Both the position numbers and the translations under genes were made by a program. From the NCBI GenBank assembly GCA_031844405.1, contig JAUZVC010000001.1, forward strand, positions 434,001 to 498,000: a stretch of 64,000 nucleotides of DNA, written 5' to 3'. The notes under the pieces are model-generated. The model was not told the DNA's origin. It saw only the letters and a program-made list of their open reading frames with translations, and did no database searches. Shown here in pieces: positions 44,457 to 53,402 of the stretch (positions are counted from its first letter, which is position 1; the number at the start of each line of letters is the position of its first letter). This stretch comes from Knoellia sp031844405. GTDB lineage: Bacteria > Actinomycetota > Actinomycetes > Actinomycetales > Dermatophilaceae.

Positions 44457-47400
44457 CTACTTGACCTTGCCGTTCACCACCGTCACCGAGGTGGTGGCGG
44501 TGCCGGACGTGACGCGCGCGTCACCGGTGTAGCTGACGACGATCGACTTGGTCCCGATCGTCGCGAACGGTCCGAGGACGACCGTTGCGCGCCCGTTCGC
44601 GTTGAGCATGGCGGTCCTCGAAACACCCTCAACGACGACGGTGACGGTGCCCGTGGGGGTGACGTTGGCGGCCGTCACGTCGATCGTGAGGGTCGTCGCG
44701 TCCTTGCCCTTCTGGAGCCGGGCCGGCGAGGGCGTGGCGGTGACCGTGGCCGCCGCCTTGACGACCGTGACACTGACCGTCGTGCTCGAACCCTCGTGCG
44801 ACGCGTCACCCGAGTAGGCGACCGTGAGCACGTGCGTGCCGGGCTCGAGCGACTTCGCGGCCAGGGCGACGGTGGCCGTCCCGCCCGAGAGGGGAGCCGA
44901 GCCGAGCGTGGTGGCGCCGAGCGAGACCGTCACGGTGCCGGTGGCACCGGACGGCGTCACCGTGGCCACGACCGAACCGGGTGCACCGTAGGTGATCTCG
45001 GCGGCGGTCGCGCTCACGCTCGAACCGGCCTTGACCACTGTGAACGGCACCGAGGTCCGCGTGCCCGTCTGCACCCCGACGATGTCGAGACGCTGCGTGC
45101 CCGGGGTCGTGGAGGCCGGAACGACCACGTCGACCGAGGCCGTGCCGTACTCGTCGAAGATCGCCGTGCCGATGGTGTTGTCGACCGGGAAGGTCCCGAG
45201 GGCCTGCCCGCCGAGCGACACCGCGACCTGCGTGTCCTTCCGGTCCGCCGCCGTCGAGAACGCCAGCGACGAGAGGGTGAACCGGACGTGGTCACCGGGG
45301 GCGTAGGTGCTCGGTGCGGCCGTGGGGAAGTCCACCCCGACGGAGTGCTGCTGGTAGTCGGGCGCCAGCGGCGGGTCGTCGTCCCCGGCGAACTCCGCCA
45401 TGTAGTCGACCATGGCCTGCAGGTCGGTCACGCCCGTGTCCTGCTTGTTGGTGCCCTGCGAGAAGGCGTTGAAGTTGTCGCCTCCGGCCGCGAGGAAGGA
45501 GTTCGCCGTGACGGCGTAGGTCGTGCCGAGACCGATCTCCTGACCGTCGAGCCACATGTCCTTGATCCGGGAGCCCTGTGCGGCATCCGGGTCGTAGGTG
45601 TAGGTGAAGCCCTCGGAGAGACCGAGCTTGAGGAACGGCCTGGCCGCGCCGGCCGGCTGCCACTGCTGCTCGAGCACCGCCTTGATCTGCGCACCGGTGA
45701 GGTCCAGGTTCACCAAGGTGTTGGCGAACGGCTGCACGTCAGCGGCCTGCCGGTAGGACAGCACCCGCGGGTAGTCGGTGCCGGTGCCGGCCATGTCGGC
45801 CCGCAGTCCACCGGGGTTCATGAACCCGATCTGAGCGCCACCCACGGTTGCGGGCGTCGCCCAGCGCTGGACCTCGGCGACCAGGTTGCCCAGGGTCGAC
45901 TCCTGGCCACGGTTCTCGGTCGTCCCGTTGGCCAGCTTGCCCCGGTTGAAGGGGGCGCCGAGCTCGCCCAGCGGCACCGCACCGAGCGGACCGGCCTTCG
46001 CGACGGCGTCGTCGACGACCGCCTTGGTGGCCGGGTCGACGGGGAACTGCGCCACACCGGAGCCGTTCTCGAGGGACACGATCGACTGGGCCTTGGCCTG
46101 GACCAGGCCCGTGCCGTTGTCGACGGTGAACACGAGCTTGTTGAGGTTCACGCCGTACTGGCCCGCCGAGACGACGGGGCGCTCCGTGACCGGCCGACCG
46201 GCCCACCCGGGAACCGGGAAGGAGCAGTCGTAGGCGAGGTGCGTGTGACCGGAGATGATCGCGTCGACGTTGTCGTTGACGCCCGCGATGACCGAGCCGA
46301 AGTCCGAGGTCGGGTCGTCGTCCATGGTCGCGCAGTTGGTGCTCGGCGCACCCTCGTGGACGAGGAGCACGATGACGTCGACACCGGCAGCCTTGAGGGC
46401 GTTGGCCTCGGCGTTGGTCGCCGTGACGACGTCGCTGATCTCGACGCCCTCGATCCCGGCCGGGGAGACCAGCTCGTCGAGGTGCTCGGTGACCGCGCCG
46501 ATGAAGCCGACCTCGACCCCGTTCATCTCCTTGACCCAGCTGGGCTCGAGGAGCTCGCTGGACGGAGCACTGGCCTTGGTGACGTTGGCGCCGATGTACT
46601 TCCACTCCGCGCCGCCGTACGGGTTGGTCGAGGCGTCGTAGGGCGCCATGACCCGCTTGAGCAGGTCGTCGTAGCCCTGGTCGAACTCGTGGTTGCCCAC
46701 CGCGGAGACCTCGAGGCCCGCCGCGTTGAGAGCGTCGATGGTCGGCTTGTCCTTCTGGATGAAGGACTCGAACGTCGACGCGCCGATGAGGTCACCCGCG
46801 GCCGCGAACACCGTGTTGGCGTTCTCGCTCCGCATCTGCTTGACCGCACCCGCGAGGACGGCGGCACCGGCCTCGTTCGGGAACGGCGCACTGGCGTTGT
46901 TGAGCAGGCGACCGTGGAAGTCGTTGGTGCCCAGGATCTGGATGTCCACCGGACCCGTGGCCGGGGCGGCGTTGATGCCGATGATCTCCGGGTTGTGGTC
47001 GGAGGACCGGAAGGGGTTGGCGGCGTACAGGTCGGTGACGTTGGTGTTGTACCGGCTGTACTCGTACCAGAGCGGCTCGTAGGAGTTGATGTCCCAGATG
47101 TCGACCGCGTTGACGTCGGCCATGGCGTCCGTGTTGGCGAGCACGTGGTCGAGCGAGCCGATCTGGCCGTCGAAGTTGTAGCTCTCCTCCTCCGGGTCGC
47201 TGGTGGACTCGAGGTTGGTGTAGCCCGCCGCGTTGAGGACCTGGATCGGGTCCTCCTCGCTGTAGGCGTTGAAGTCGCCGGCGAGGAACATGCGGGTGAT
47301 GCCACGGGTGGTCTGGAAGTCGTCCGCGAACGCCACCAGGGCGTTGGCCTGCAGGACCCGACGGTCGTTGGCGTTGCCCTGACCGTTGGGGTCCGGGGTG

Positions 47401-49790
47401 CCCGAGCCCTTGGACTTGAAGTGGTTGACGATGACACCGAAGGCGTCGGCGTCGGCCGCGCCGACCTTCTTGAACGCCTGGGCGAGTGGCTCGCGGGCGT
47501 CCGCGAAGGCCTCGGTGCCCGACGACTGGTCGGCGAGGACGACCGACTCACCGACGAGGGCGACGTTGGCCGGCTTGTAGATGAAGCCGTTGCGGATGAC
47601 GTCCTGCTCGGCGAGCGGCGGCAGGGCGCTCGCCGCCGGGGAGGGCACGAAGGCCCAGGTGCCGGCGCCGGCGTCCGCGTTGAGCGCGTTGACGAGCTCC
47701 CCGATCGCGAAGTCGCGGTTCTTGCCGAACTGCACCGAGTTCTCGAGCTCCTCGAGGGAGACGATGTCGGCGCCGACGGTGTTGATGGCCGCCACGATCT
47801 TGGCCCGCTGACGGGCGAGGTTGGCCTCGTTGGCTGCACCGCGGGGTCCGTTGGGGTTGCACGAGTTGACCGTGACCTGTGCCCCGGCGCGGTCGGTGAA
47901 GTAGGTGCAGGTGCCGAGCCCGGACGACACGAACTCGTTGCCGGTGGTCGGGAAGAAGTTGAGCACGTTGAACGTGGCGAGCTTGAGGTCGCCGCCGACG
48001 TTCTGCGGTGCGGCCGGTCGGGTCTGCTCGATCTCGAGGGCGCCGGTGGGGGCTCCGACGACCTGGGCCTGCGGCAGGATCCGCCACGCGTTGAAGCCGA
48101 ACGTGAAGACCACCGGCTTGGTGAAGGTGATGCCCGCACCGACGCGCATCGTGTGCGTCGGCGTGAGCCACGGGAGGGGCTGCGAGGAGTTCTGCGTGGT
48201 CGAGAACGTCAGGCTCGAGGCGTCGTCGAGGATGATCCGGTGCGCGTTGTTGTAGTTCCTGCGCGCCGTGACCGCGGCCGTCGCCTGGGCGTCGATGACC
48301 TCGGTGGGGGACACCAGTGGCACGTCGCTGTTGGCCGCCACACCCATCTCACCCCGGTTGGCGGTGGAGTTGGTGCCGTCGTTGTAGAACGGGCCACCGT
48401 CGTAGACGTCGGTGAGGGTCCACGGAGCCGTCGGCTGGAAGAGCTCACCCTCGGAGACCTCGCGCGCGGTGTCGAGCGCTGCGCCGGTGAGGCAGGCGTC
48501 GCCGGGCAGGGCGCAGTCGGTGCCGGGGACGACGGTCTTCGGGGTGACGGTGCCGAGCGCGGAGACGGGGGTCACCGACGAGGCCACGATCTGCGTGGCG
48601 CCGGAGAACTCGGCGGCCGTGCCGGCCACCTTGACCGAGTCGCCGACGGCCGGGTAGGTGGCGAAGCCGCTGGTCCCGCCGTAGACGAAGATCGCGTCGG
48701 AGGCGTCAGCAGTGTCCGCCCCGGGCGTCTGGATGTAGAAGCCGTTGAGGCCGCCGGTCGGGTAGCTCGCCGTGACGACGCCCTGGGTGAGGACGTCCTG
48801 TCCGGAGAAGGGGGTGGTGGCGCCCGTGCCCTGGATCTCGGCGATCGGGCGCAGGGCCCCGGCGGCGTTGATCGTCCAGGTGAAGGAGGCGGTGTCGGTG
48901 GCCGGCGTCGGCGTCGCGGAGTCGGTCACCGTCGCGGTCACGTCGTAGGTGCCGGCGGTCGTCGGGGTGCCGGACACGGCCCCGTTCTGTGCGACGGTGA
49001 TGCCCGCGGGCAGCCCGGTGGCCGACCACGAGTAGGGCGCGGTGCCACCGCTGGCTGCCAGGGTGAAGCCGGCGACGGGCGAGCCCACCTGGCCGGTCTT
49101 GTTGCCCGGGGCGGTCGCGTCGAGCGGCGTCGGGGCGACGGGGCCGGAGTTCGTCGGCGACGGGGCGGCGGTGCCGAACTCGGCCGCGTTGTTGTCGGCG
49201 TCGACCGCGGTGCGGTTGACCGATACGGAGGCGGTGCCGACGACCGTGGCGGCCGCCGTCTCGAAGCTCGTGGAACCGCTCACGCCGACCATGTCGACGA
49301 TCCCGGCGACGCCGGCCATGTTGCCGTTCGCCGTGATCGCGGTCGAGCTGCTGAGGAGGAAGACCTGTCCACCCGCTGCGGCCATGCCGAAGCCCGCCGG
49401 GCCCACGTCGGGCGTGGGGAGGGCGGCGCCGGTGGACCCCGCCGTGCTCATCTGGATGAGGTACGTGCCGTTCGCCGGGATCGACCCCGTGAGCGCGAAC
49501 GGCGTTCCGCCCGAGCCGCCCGCCGCCGAGCGGTAGTGGATGTACTTGCCGGCCAGGCTCACCGGGCTGGACGTGGGGTTGGACAGCTCGACGAAGTCGG
49601 CGTTGTAGAGCGCGCCCGAGTTGCCGCCCGCTCCGTAGACCTCGGAGATGACGACGTTAGGGCTGACCGCGCTCGCCGGGGTGGAGAACCCGGAGGCGAG
49701 GGGGGCGACGAGCAGGCCGAGCAGGGCCGCGGCAGCGCTGGTGCGACGGCCGCGGCCTCCTCTCGGCACCACGGCGGAGGGACGGAGCAC
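44457..49790 (-). CDS. Giant secreted protein: lamin-tail, ExeM-type nuclease and 5'-nucleotidase domains
   Basis: 1777 residues from GTG with GAAAGG 7 bases upstream. Signal peptide (about 1-42), lamin-tail domain about 44-165 (VVISEVYGAGGNSGALYNADFVELSN), a putative Ig fold about 235-310, an OB-like nuclease-associated region about 315-440, an endonuclease/exonuclease/phosphatase domain about 600-945 (LATFNVLNFF, VSLEELEN, LAGDFNAY, SSDHNPEIIG), a calcineurin-type 5'-nucleotidase metallophosphatase about 950-1200 (ILGTNDFHGRL, GDLIGAST, GNHEFDQG, SGHTH), the 5'-nucleotidase C-domain about 1250-1430 (LGNLVAEVQRW, NPGGLRAD), and two or three Ig-like repeats to the end. There is no LPXTG or membrane helix. 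It should degrade extracellular DNA and dephosphorylate the released nucleotides. The whole gene lacks the GTATGCCG octamer found about every 1.5 kb elsewhere. Confidence 0.92.
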   Translation of the reverse strand: MLRPSAVVPRGGRGRRTSAAAALLGLLVAPLASGFSTPASAVSPNVVISEVYGAGGNSGALYNADFVELSNPTSSPVSLAGKYIHYRSAAGGSGGTPFALTGSIPANGTYLIQMSTAGSTGAALPTPDVGPAGFGMAAAGGQVFLLSSSTAITANGNMAGVAGIVDMVGVSGSTSFETAAATVVGTASVSVNRTAVDADNNAAEFGTAAPSPTNSGPVAPTPLDATAPGNKTGQVGSPVAGFTLAASGGTAPYSWSATGLPAGITVAQNGAVSGTPTTAGTYDVTATVTDSATPTPATDTASFTWTINAAGALRPIAEIQGTGATTPFSGQDVLTQGVVTASYPTGGLNGFYIQTPGADTADASDAIFVYGGTSGFATYPAVGDSVKVAGTAAEFSGATQIVASSVTPVSALGTVTPKTVVPGTDCALPGDACLTGAALDTAREVSEGELFQPTAPWTLTDVYDGGPFYNDGTNSTANRGEMGVAANSDVPLVSPTEVIDAQATAAVTARRNYNNAHRIILDDASSLTFSTTQNSSQPLPWLTPTHTMRVGAGITFTKPVVFTFGFNAWRILPQAQVVGAPTGALEIEQTRPAAPQNVGGDLKLATFNVLNFFPTTGNEFVSSGLGTCTYFTDRAGAQVTVNSCNPNGPRGAANEANLARQRAKIVAAINTVGADIVSLEELENSVQFGKNRDFAIGELVNALNADAGAGTWAFVPSPAASALPPLAEQDVIRNGFIYKPANVALVGESVVLADQSSGTEAFADAREPLAQAFKKVGAADADAFGVIVNHFKSKGSGTPDPNGQGNANDRRVLQANALVAFADDFQTTRGITRMFLAGDFNAYSEEDPIQVLNAAGYTNLESTSDPEEESYNFDGQIGSLDHVLANTDAMADVNAVDIWDINSYEPLWYEYSRYNTNVTDLYAANPFRSSDHNPEIIGINAAPATGPVDIQILGTNDFHGRLLNNASAPFPNEAGAAVLAGAVKQMRSENANTVFAAAGDLIGASTFESFIQKDKPTIDALNAAGLEVSAVGNHEFDQGYDDLLKRVMAPYDASTNPYGGAEWKYIGANVTKASAPSSELLEPSWVKEMNGVEVGFIGAVTEHLDELVSPAGIEGVEISDVVTATNAEANALKAAGVDVIVLLVHEGAPSTNCATMDDDPTSDFGSVIAGVNDNVDAIISGHTHLAYDCSFPVPGWAGRPVTERPVVSAGQYGVNLNKLVFTVDNGTGLVQAKAQSIVSLENGSGVAQFPVDPATKAVVDDAVAKAGPLGAVPLGELGAPFNRGKLANGTTENRGQESTLGNLVAEVQRWATPATVGGAQIGFMNPGGLRADMAGTGTDYPRVLSYRQAADVQPFANTLVNLDLTGAQIKAVLEQQWQPAGAARPFLKLGLSEGFTYTYDPDAAQGSRIKDMWLDGQEIGLGTTYAVTANSFLAAGGDNFNAFSQGTNKQDTGVTDLQAMVDYMAEFAGDDDPPLAPDYQQHSVGVDFPTAAPSTYAPGDHVRFTLSSLAFSTAADRKDTQVAVSLGGQALGTFPVDNTIGTAIFDEYGTASVDVVVPASTTPGTQRLDIVGVQTGTRTSVPFTVVKAGSSVSATAAEITYGAPGSVVATVTPSGATGTVTVSLGATTLGSAPLSGGTATVALAAKSLEPGTHVLTVAYSGDASHEGSSTTVSVTVVKAAATVTATPSPARLQKGKDATTLTIDVTAANVTPTGTVTVVVEGVSRTAMLNANGRATVVLGPFATIGTKSIVVSYTGDARVTSGTATTSVTVVNGKVK

Positions 49791-49910
49791 GAGAAGGCCT
49801 TTCGAGGGGGCGCAGGAAGACGGGGGCCACGAGATGTTCCACCCCGGTGAGGCGTCACCCTCGGGACCAGTGCCCCGTGGTGAGCCGGGAACAAACTAGG
49901 CGGTGGCGCC

Positions 49911-49938
49911 GACATAGCGGAATGGCGAGAGTTGCCAA
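49911..49938 (-). promoter_or_regulatory. Possible promoter of the secreted nuclease gene
   Basis: Minus strand TTGGCA (49933-49938), 16 bases, TATGTC (49911-49916). TAGTTT closer to the gene is an alternative -10. Nothing else stands out in the 208-base gap. Confidence 0.35.
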
Positions 49939-49998
49939 GAGCGCCGGGAGGGCGGGGGCCAGGGTTCCGCCAGCGGGCCCGGGCGCCGGAGCCGACGG

Positions 49999-50358
49999 TC
50001 AGGTGGGCGCGCCGCCCTCGCTCGAGAGGATGAAGCTGACGATGGCGATGTAGAGGGCGACCGGCCCGACGAACACGATCAGGGCGATGACGGCGAGCAC
50101 GAGGGTCCAGCCGACGACGCCTCGCAGCACCCGGTCCCGCGGGGAGAAGCGCAGGTGGAGCTCGCCGACCAGCCAGATGAGCGCGAACGGGCTGAGCGCC
50201 ACGGTCGTGCCGACGGATGCCCAGCCCACGCTGCGCAGGGTGCCCGACGTCGTGTTCCCGAGCTGGGAGCCGAGCATGAACACGACCAGCAGGACGAGGG
50301 CGAACCCGACAGCCCAGGGCAGGTTGCTCCGTCGCGTCGTGCCGGCCCCCTGCTCCAT
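49999..50358 (-). CDS. Small membrane protein, function unknown
   Basis: 119 residues from ATG; no clear ribosome site, so a longer GTG start 7 codons upstream is possible. Three or four hydrophobic helices: WAVGFALVLLVVFMLGSQLG (about 14-33), VGTTVALSPFALIWLVGEL, VVGWTLVLAVIALIVF and VALYIAIVSFIL. Basic loop HLRFSPRDRVLRG. I do not recognise the family. Divergent from the ligase gene across only 48 bases, so their promoters must overlap. Confidence 0.65.
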   Translation of the reverse strand: MEQGAGTTRRSNLPWAVGFALVLLVVFMLGSQLGNTTSGTLRSVGWASVGTTVALSPFALIWLVGELHLRFSPRDRVLRGVVGWTLVLAVIALIVFVGPVALYIAIVSFILSSEGGAPT

Positions 50359-50406
50359 GTCGGTATTGAACACGGGCACCGGCACCCGGTGCGACAGGAT
50401 GGGCGG

Positions 50407-51348
50407 ATGAAGCCGATGCTCGCCTCCGTCGCCGACGGTATCCCTCGGGGCCCCGACTGGGTCCACGAGGTGAAGTGGGACGGGATGCGGGTCCTCGCCG
50501 ACGTCCACGACGGCCGGCTCGTGCTGTCGAGCCGCACCGGTCGCGACGTCTCGGTGAGCTTCCCCGAGCTGGCCGGCCTTGCCGAGACCTATGACGACCT
50601 CCTTCTCGACGGCGAGGTCGTCGCGCTCGACGGCGGCATCCCGTCCTTCGCCGCGCTCGCCGAACGCATGCACGTGTCCTCGGCCCGCAAGGCGGCGCAG
50701 CTCGCGACCACCCGTCCGGTGACGTTCATGGCCTTCGACCTGCTGCGGCTCTTCGGCTCGGACCTCACGAGCCAGCCGTGGTCGGCCCGCCGCGAGCTGC
50801 TCGAGCGGCTCGACCTGCGTTCGAGCGCGTGGCAGGTGCCACCGGTCTACGACGACGGTGAGGAGCTCTACGATGCGACCCGCGAGCAGGGCCTCGAGGG
50901 CATCGTCAGCAAGCGGCGCAGCGCCCCCTACACCGCCGGCCGCCGCTCGCCCGACTGGCGCAAGTCGCCGCACCGGGCGACCCTTTCGGTCGTCGTCGGC
51001 GGCTGGCGCCCCGAGACCGGCACGACGAACCGCTTGGGAGCCGTCCTCGTCGGCACTCCCGACGGAGCGGGTGGGTGGGAGTATGCCGGCCGCGTCGGCG
51101 CCGGACTCGCCGGCGCCGCGGGTGCCCGGGTCGGCCGCCTGCTGGAACCGTTGGGGCGCACCGGCCCCCCGTTCTCCACCGACGTGCCGCGTGAGGACGC
51201 CGTCGGGGCGTTCTGGGTCGAGCCCTCCCTCGTCGTGGAGGTGCAGTCGCTGGGACGTGGGTCGACCGGGAAGCTGCGCCAGCCGGCATACCTCGGGGTC
51301 CGCACCGACCTCACCCCCGCCGACCTGCACGAGGTGAGCGATGCCTGA
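50407..51348 (+). CDS. ATP-dependent DNA ligase (LigD ligase-domain type), stand-alone
   Basis: 313 residues. Adenylation motif EVKWDGMR near 21 (KxDGxR, catalytic Lys), then LVLSSRTGRDV, LLDGEVVALD near 74, VTFMAFDLLRL near 108, EGLEGIVSKRRSAPYTAGRRSPDWRKSPH near 162-190, and an OB domain with VVVGGWRPETGTTNRLGAVLVG. This matches the LIG module of LigD. No polymerase or phosphoesterase module is fused; the polymerase is the next gene, overlapping by 8 bases. It seals ends in Ku-dependent end joining. A CAGGAT hexamer ends 6 bases before the ATG. Confidence 0.9.
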   Translation: MKPMLASVADGIPRGPDWVHEVKWDGMRVLADVHDGRLVLSSRTGRDVSVSFPELAGLAETYDDLLLDGEVVALDGGIPSFAALAERMHVSSARKAAQLATTRPVTFMAFDLLRLFGSDLTSQPWSARRELLERLDLRSSAWQVPPVYDDGEELYDATREQGLEGIVSKRRSAPYTAGRRSPDWRKSPHRATLSVVVGGWRPETGTTNRLGAVLVGTPDGAGGWEYAGRVGAGLAGAAGARVGRLLEPLGRTGPPFSTDVPREDAVGAFWVEPSLVVEVQSLGRGSTGKLRQPAYLGVRTDLTPADLHEVSDA

Positions 51349-52222
51349 GAAGTACGCCCCCGAGATCACCCGCGTCGACGTGGGTGGCCGGACGATGAAG
51401 CTCTCGAGCCTGAGCAAGGTCATGTATCCGTCCACCGAGACGACGAAGGGCGAGGTGCTCAGCTACTACGTCGGCATCGCGCCGATCCTTCTGCCGCACA
51501 TCGCCTCCCGGCCCGTGACGCGGGTGCGCTGGCCCCACGGCGTGGCCGACCAGAGCTTCTTCGAGAAGAACCTGCCGAGCGGCGCGCCCTCGTGGTTGCC
51601 GCGGGTCCGGGTCGATGACGTGACCTACCCGATGGTCGACGACGTCTCGCACCTCGTCTACCTCGTCAACCTCAACTCGCTCGAGGTGCACGTGCCGCAG
51701 TGGACGGTCACCGAGGACGGCGAGCGCGAGAACCCCAACCGGCTCGTCATCGACCTCGACCCGGGCAGCCCGGCGGGGCTGAAGGAGTGCGCCCAGGTCG
51801 CGCTGCTCCTGCGTGAGCGGCTCGAAGCGCTGGGGCTCGAGCTCCATCCCGTGACGAGCGGCTCGAAGGGGATGCAGCTCTATGCCAGCCTCGGCGGCGA
51901 CCTCACGAGCGACGAGGTGCGCGACCTCGCCCAGCAGCTCGCGCAGGAGATGACGAAGAAGCACCCCGACCTCGTCCTGTGGAAGATGACGAAGTCGCTG
52001 CGGCCGGGCAAGATCTTCCTCGACTGGAGCCAGAACGTCGCGGCCAAGACGACGATCAGCCCCTACTCGCTGCGCGGACGCGAGCTGCCCTGCGTGGCGG
52101 CGCCGCGCACGTGGGACGAGGTCGAGGCCGGCGCCGAGGGCGAGGTCTTCGAGCAGGTGCTGTTCGAGGACATGGCCGACCGCATCCAGGCGCACGGCGA
52201 CCTCCTCGAGGACCTGCTCTAG
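51341..52222 (+). CDS. LigD-type primase-polymerase, stand-alone
   Basis: 293 residues, ATG overlapping the ligase stop by 8 bases. LSKVMYPSTETTKGEVLSYY near 24, FFEKNLPSGAPSWL near 72, NPNRLVIDLDPG near 130 with the metal-binding DxD, HPVTSGSKGMQLYASL near 168, KIFLDWSQNVAAKTTISPYSLRGR near 222. These are the conserved blocks of the archaeo-eukaryotic-primase-type POL domain of LigD, which adds nucleotides (often ribonucleotides) at broken ends. Usual length for a stand-alone POL. The order ligase then polymerase in separate genes differs from the POL-PE-LIG order of the mycobacterial single chain. No 3'-phosphoesterase module is present in the window. Confidence 0.92.
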   Translation: MPEKYAPEITRVDVGGRTMKLSSLSKVMYPSTETTKGEVLSYYVGIAPILLPHIASRPVTRVRWPHGVADQSFFEKNLPSGAPSWLPRVRVDDVTYPMVDDVSHLVYLVNLNSLEVHVPQWTVTEDGERENPNRLVIDLDPGSPAGLKECAQVALLLRERLEALGLELHPVTSGSKGMQLYASLGGDLTSDEVRDLAQQLAQEMTKKHPDLVLWKMTKSLRPGKIFLDWSQNVAAKTTISPYSLRGRELPCVAAPRTWDEVEAGAEGEVFEQVLFEDMADRIQAHGDLLEDLL

Positions 52223-52239
52223 CGCGGGAGAGTCGCGAG

Positions 52240-52734
52240 CTACCGGGCGAGCGGCGGGCGGTTCGAGCGGACCTGAGCTCCCTGCGCGGCCCAGCCGACC
52301 AGGACCCCGACGAGGGCGGGCCCGGCAGCCAGGAGCAGCAGGAAGATCACCGTGCTCAGCTCGTTCTCGACGAGGCCCTCGTCGGTGCCGGCCGCGCGCA
52401 GGGACTGGACGAGGACGACGAGGAGCAGGGACACCAGCACCCACCGAACGAGCAGGGGGCGGAGCTCGTCACGACCCTGCGGTGCGTCGTCACGGCGTGC
52501 ATCGATGAAGCCCAGGGGCCCGGTCCGCCCGAGCCCGTCGAGCAGCGCCCAGCCGAAGCTGCCGGCCGCCACGACAGCGAAGACCGCGAGCCCGGCACCG
52601 ATGTTGGCGCCTCCCTCTCCGTCGTCACCCATCATGAGCAGCGCGAAGGCGAGGGCAGCGGCCATGCCGATGCCGAGGACCCTCGCGAGGACTGCCATGG
52701 CCCAACTCTGCCGGGTCGCAGCCCGGCGATTCAT
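52240..52734 (-). CDS. Membrane protein, function unknown
   Basis: 164 residues; an internal ATG at codon 13 is an alternative start and neither has a clear ribosome site. Four hydrophobic segments: VLARVLGIGMAAALAFALLMM, IGAGLAVFAVVAAGSFGWALL, PLLVRWVLVSLLLVVLVQSL and STVIFLLLLAAGPALVGVLVGW. Between the first two is an acidic Gly loop (GDDGEGG). I recognise no family. Convergent with the polymerase gene (17-base gap) and 12 bases downstream of the FhuF-like gene, possibly co-transcribed with it. Confidence 0.65.
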   Translation of the reverse strand: MNRRAATRQSWAMAVLARVLGIGMAAALAFALLMMGDDGEGGANIGAGLAVFAVVAAGSFGWALLDGLGRTGPLGFIDARRDDAPQGRDELRPLLVRWVLVSLLLVVLVQSLRAAGTDEGLVENELSTVIFLLLLAAGPALVGVLVGWAAQGAQVRSNRPPLAR

Positions 52735-52746
52735 GAGAATCGGTAC

Positions 52747-53346
52747 TTAGGTCGTGGCCGTCCGAGGACAGCCTGCGCACTCGTGACACCCCGGGAGCGC
52801 GTAGATGAGGCAGCACGACCGGCGCGCCACCGGCGGGCCCCAGCCGTCGCCGGTCGCGGCCCTGGCCTCCCGCAGCGCCATCTCCCAGACGTCGTCGACC
52901 ATGCCGAGGCGCTGCCGGCTCGACATCTTCACCCCGACGTCGTAGGCGCTCGCGATCGCCGTGCCGAGAACCCTGTAGGCCGTTCGCGCCTCCTCGATGC
53001 GCACCTCGCGCTCGGCGGTCGCCGGCACGACGGACCGGAACCCCACCCGTTCGGGGTAGAGCCCGGGCGCGAGGTCGCACGAGAGCGCCGGCTCCTCGAC
53101 CGTGCCGAGGTCGACCCGCCACGGACCCGTCGCCGCGGCACATGCAGCCGCGTGGGCAGGAATGCTCAGGAGGTGCTGGAGGACGAATGCAGCGGCCACC
53201 TGAGGAGGTGCGGCAACGGCATACACCGCGGTGTTCTGCTCCGTGAGTTTCCTGCACCATTCAACAGAAAAGGCAAAAGCGCTGGTCAGCGGCATAGAGA
53301 GGTCGCGTCCGCCGACGAATTCGAGATATCCGTGGTGTCGCGACAT
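52747..53346 (-). CDS. FhuF-like [2Fe-2S] protein
   Basis: 199 residues. The C-terminus ends with CC-x10-C-x2-C (CCLIYALPGCHECAGC, about 178-193), the iron-sulfur binding motif of the siderophore-iron reductase FhuF C-terminal domain. The upstream part is mostly helical with AAFVLQHLLSIPAHAAACAAATG and WRVDLGTVEEPALSCDL, consistent with the FhuF fold but shorter than E. coli FhuF (about 260). It probably reduces ferric siderophores in the cytoplasm; no siderophore transport gene is in the window. The start is uncertain (no ribosome site); the ATG lies at the foot of the hairpin that ends lsr2. Confidence 0.75.
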   Translation of the reverse strand: MSRHHGYLEFVGGRDLSMPLTSAFAFSVEWCRKLTEQNTAVYAVAAPPQVAAAFVLQHLLSIPAHAAACAAATGPWRVDLGTVEEPALSCDLAPGLYPERVGFRSVVPATAEREVRIEEARTAYRVLGTAIASAYDVGVKMSSRQRLGMVDDVWEMALREARAATGDGWGPPVARRSCCLIYALPGCHECAGCPRTATT

Positions 53347-53348
53347 GA

Positions 53349-53387
53349 CGAAGGCGACGGCACCCGGGTCGGGTGCCGCCGCCTTCG
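53349..53387 (-). terminator. Terminator of lsr2
   Basis: Arms 53349-53366 and 53370-53387 pair over 18 bases with one mismatch around 3 bases; flanking CGACAT/ATGTCG can extend the pairing outside. It begins 16 bases after the lsr2 stop on the minus strand. Confidence 0.85.
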
Positions 53388-53402
53388 AAATGTCGTTCGG
53401 GG

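Noticed and set aside
50407..52222. A single LigD gene broken by a frameshift
   Set aside because: The order is ligase then polymerase, opposite to the canonical fused enzyme; each part has its own start, full domain length and an 8-base overlap typical of coupled genes.
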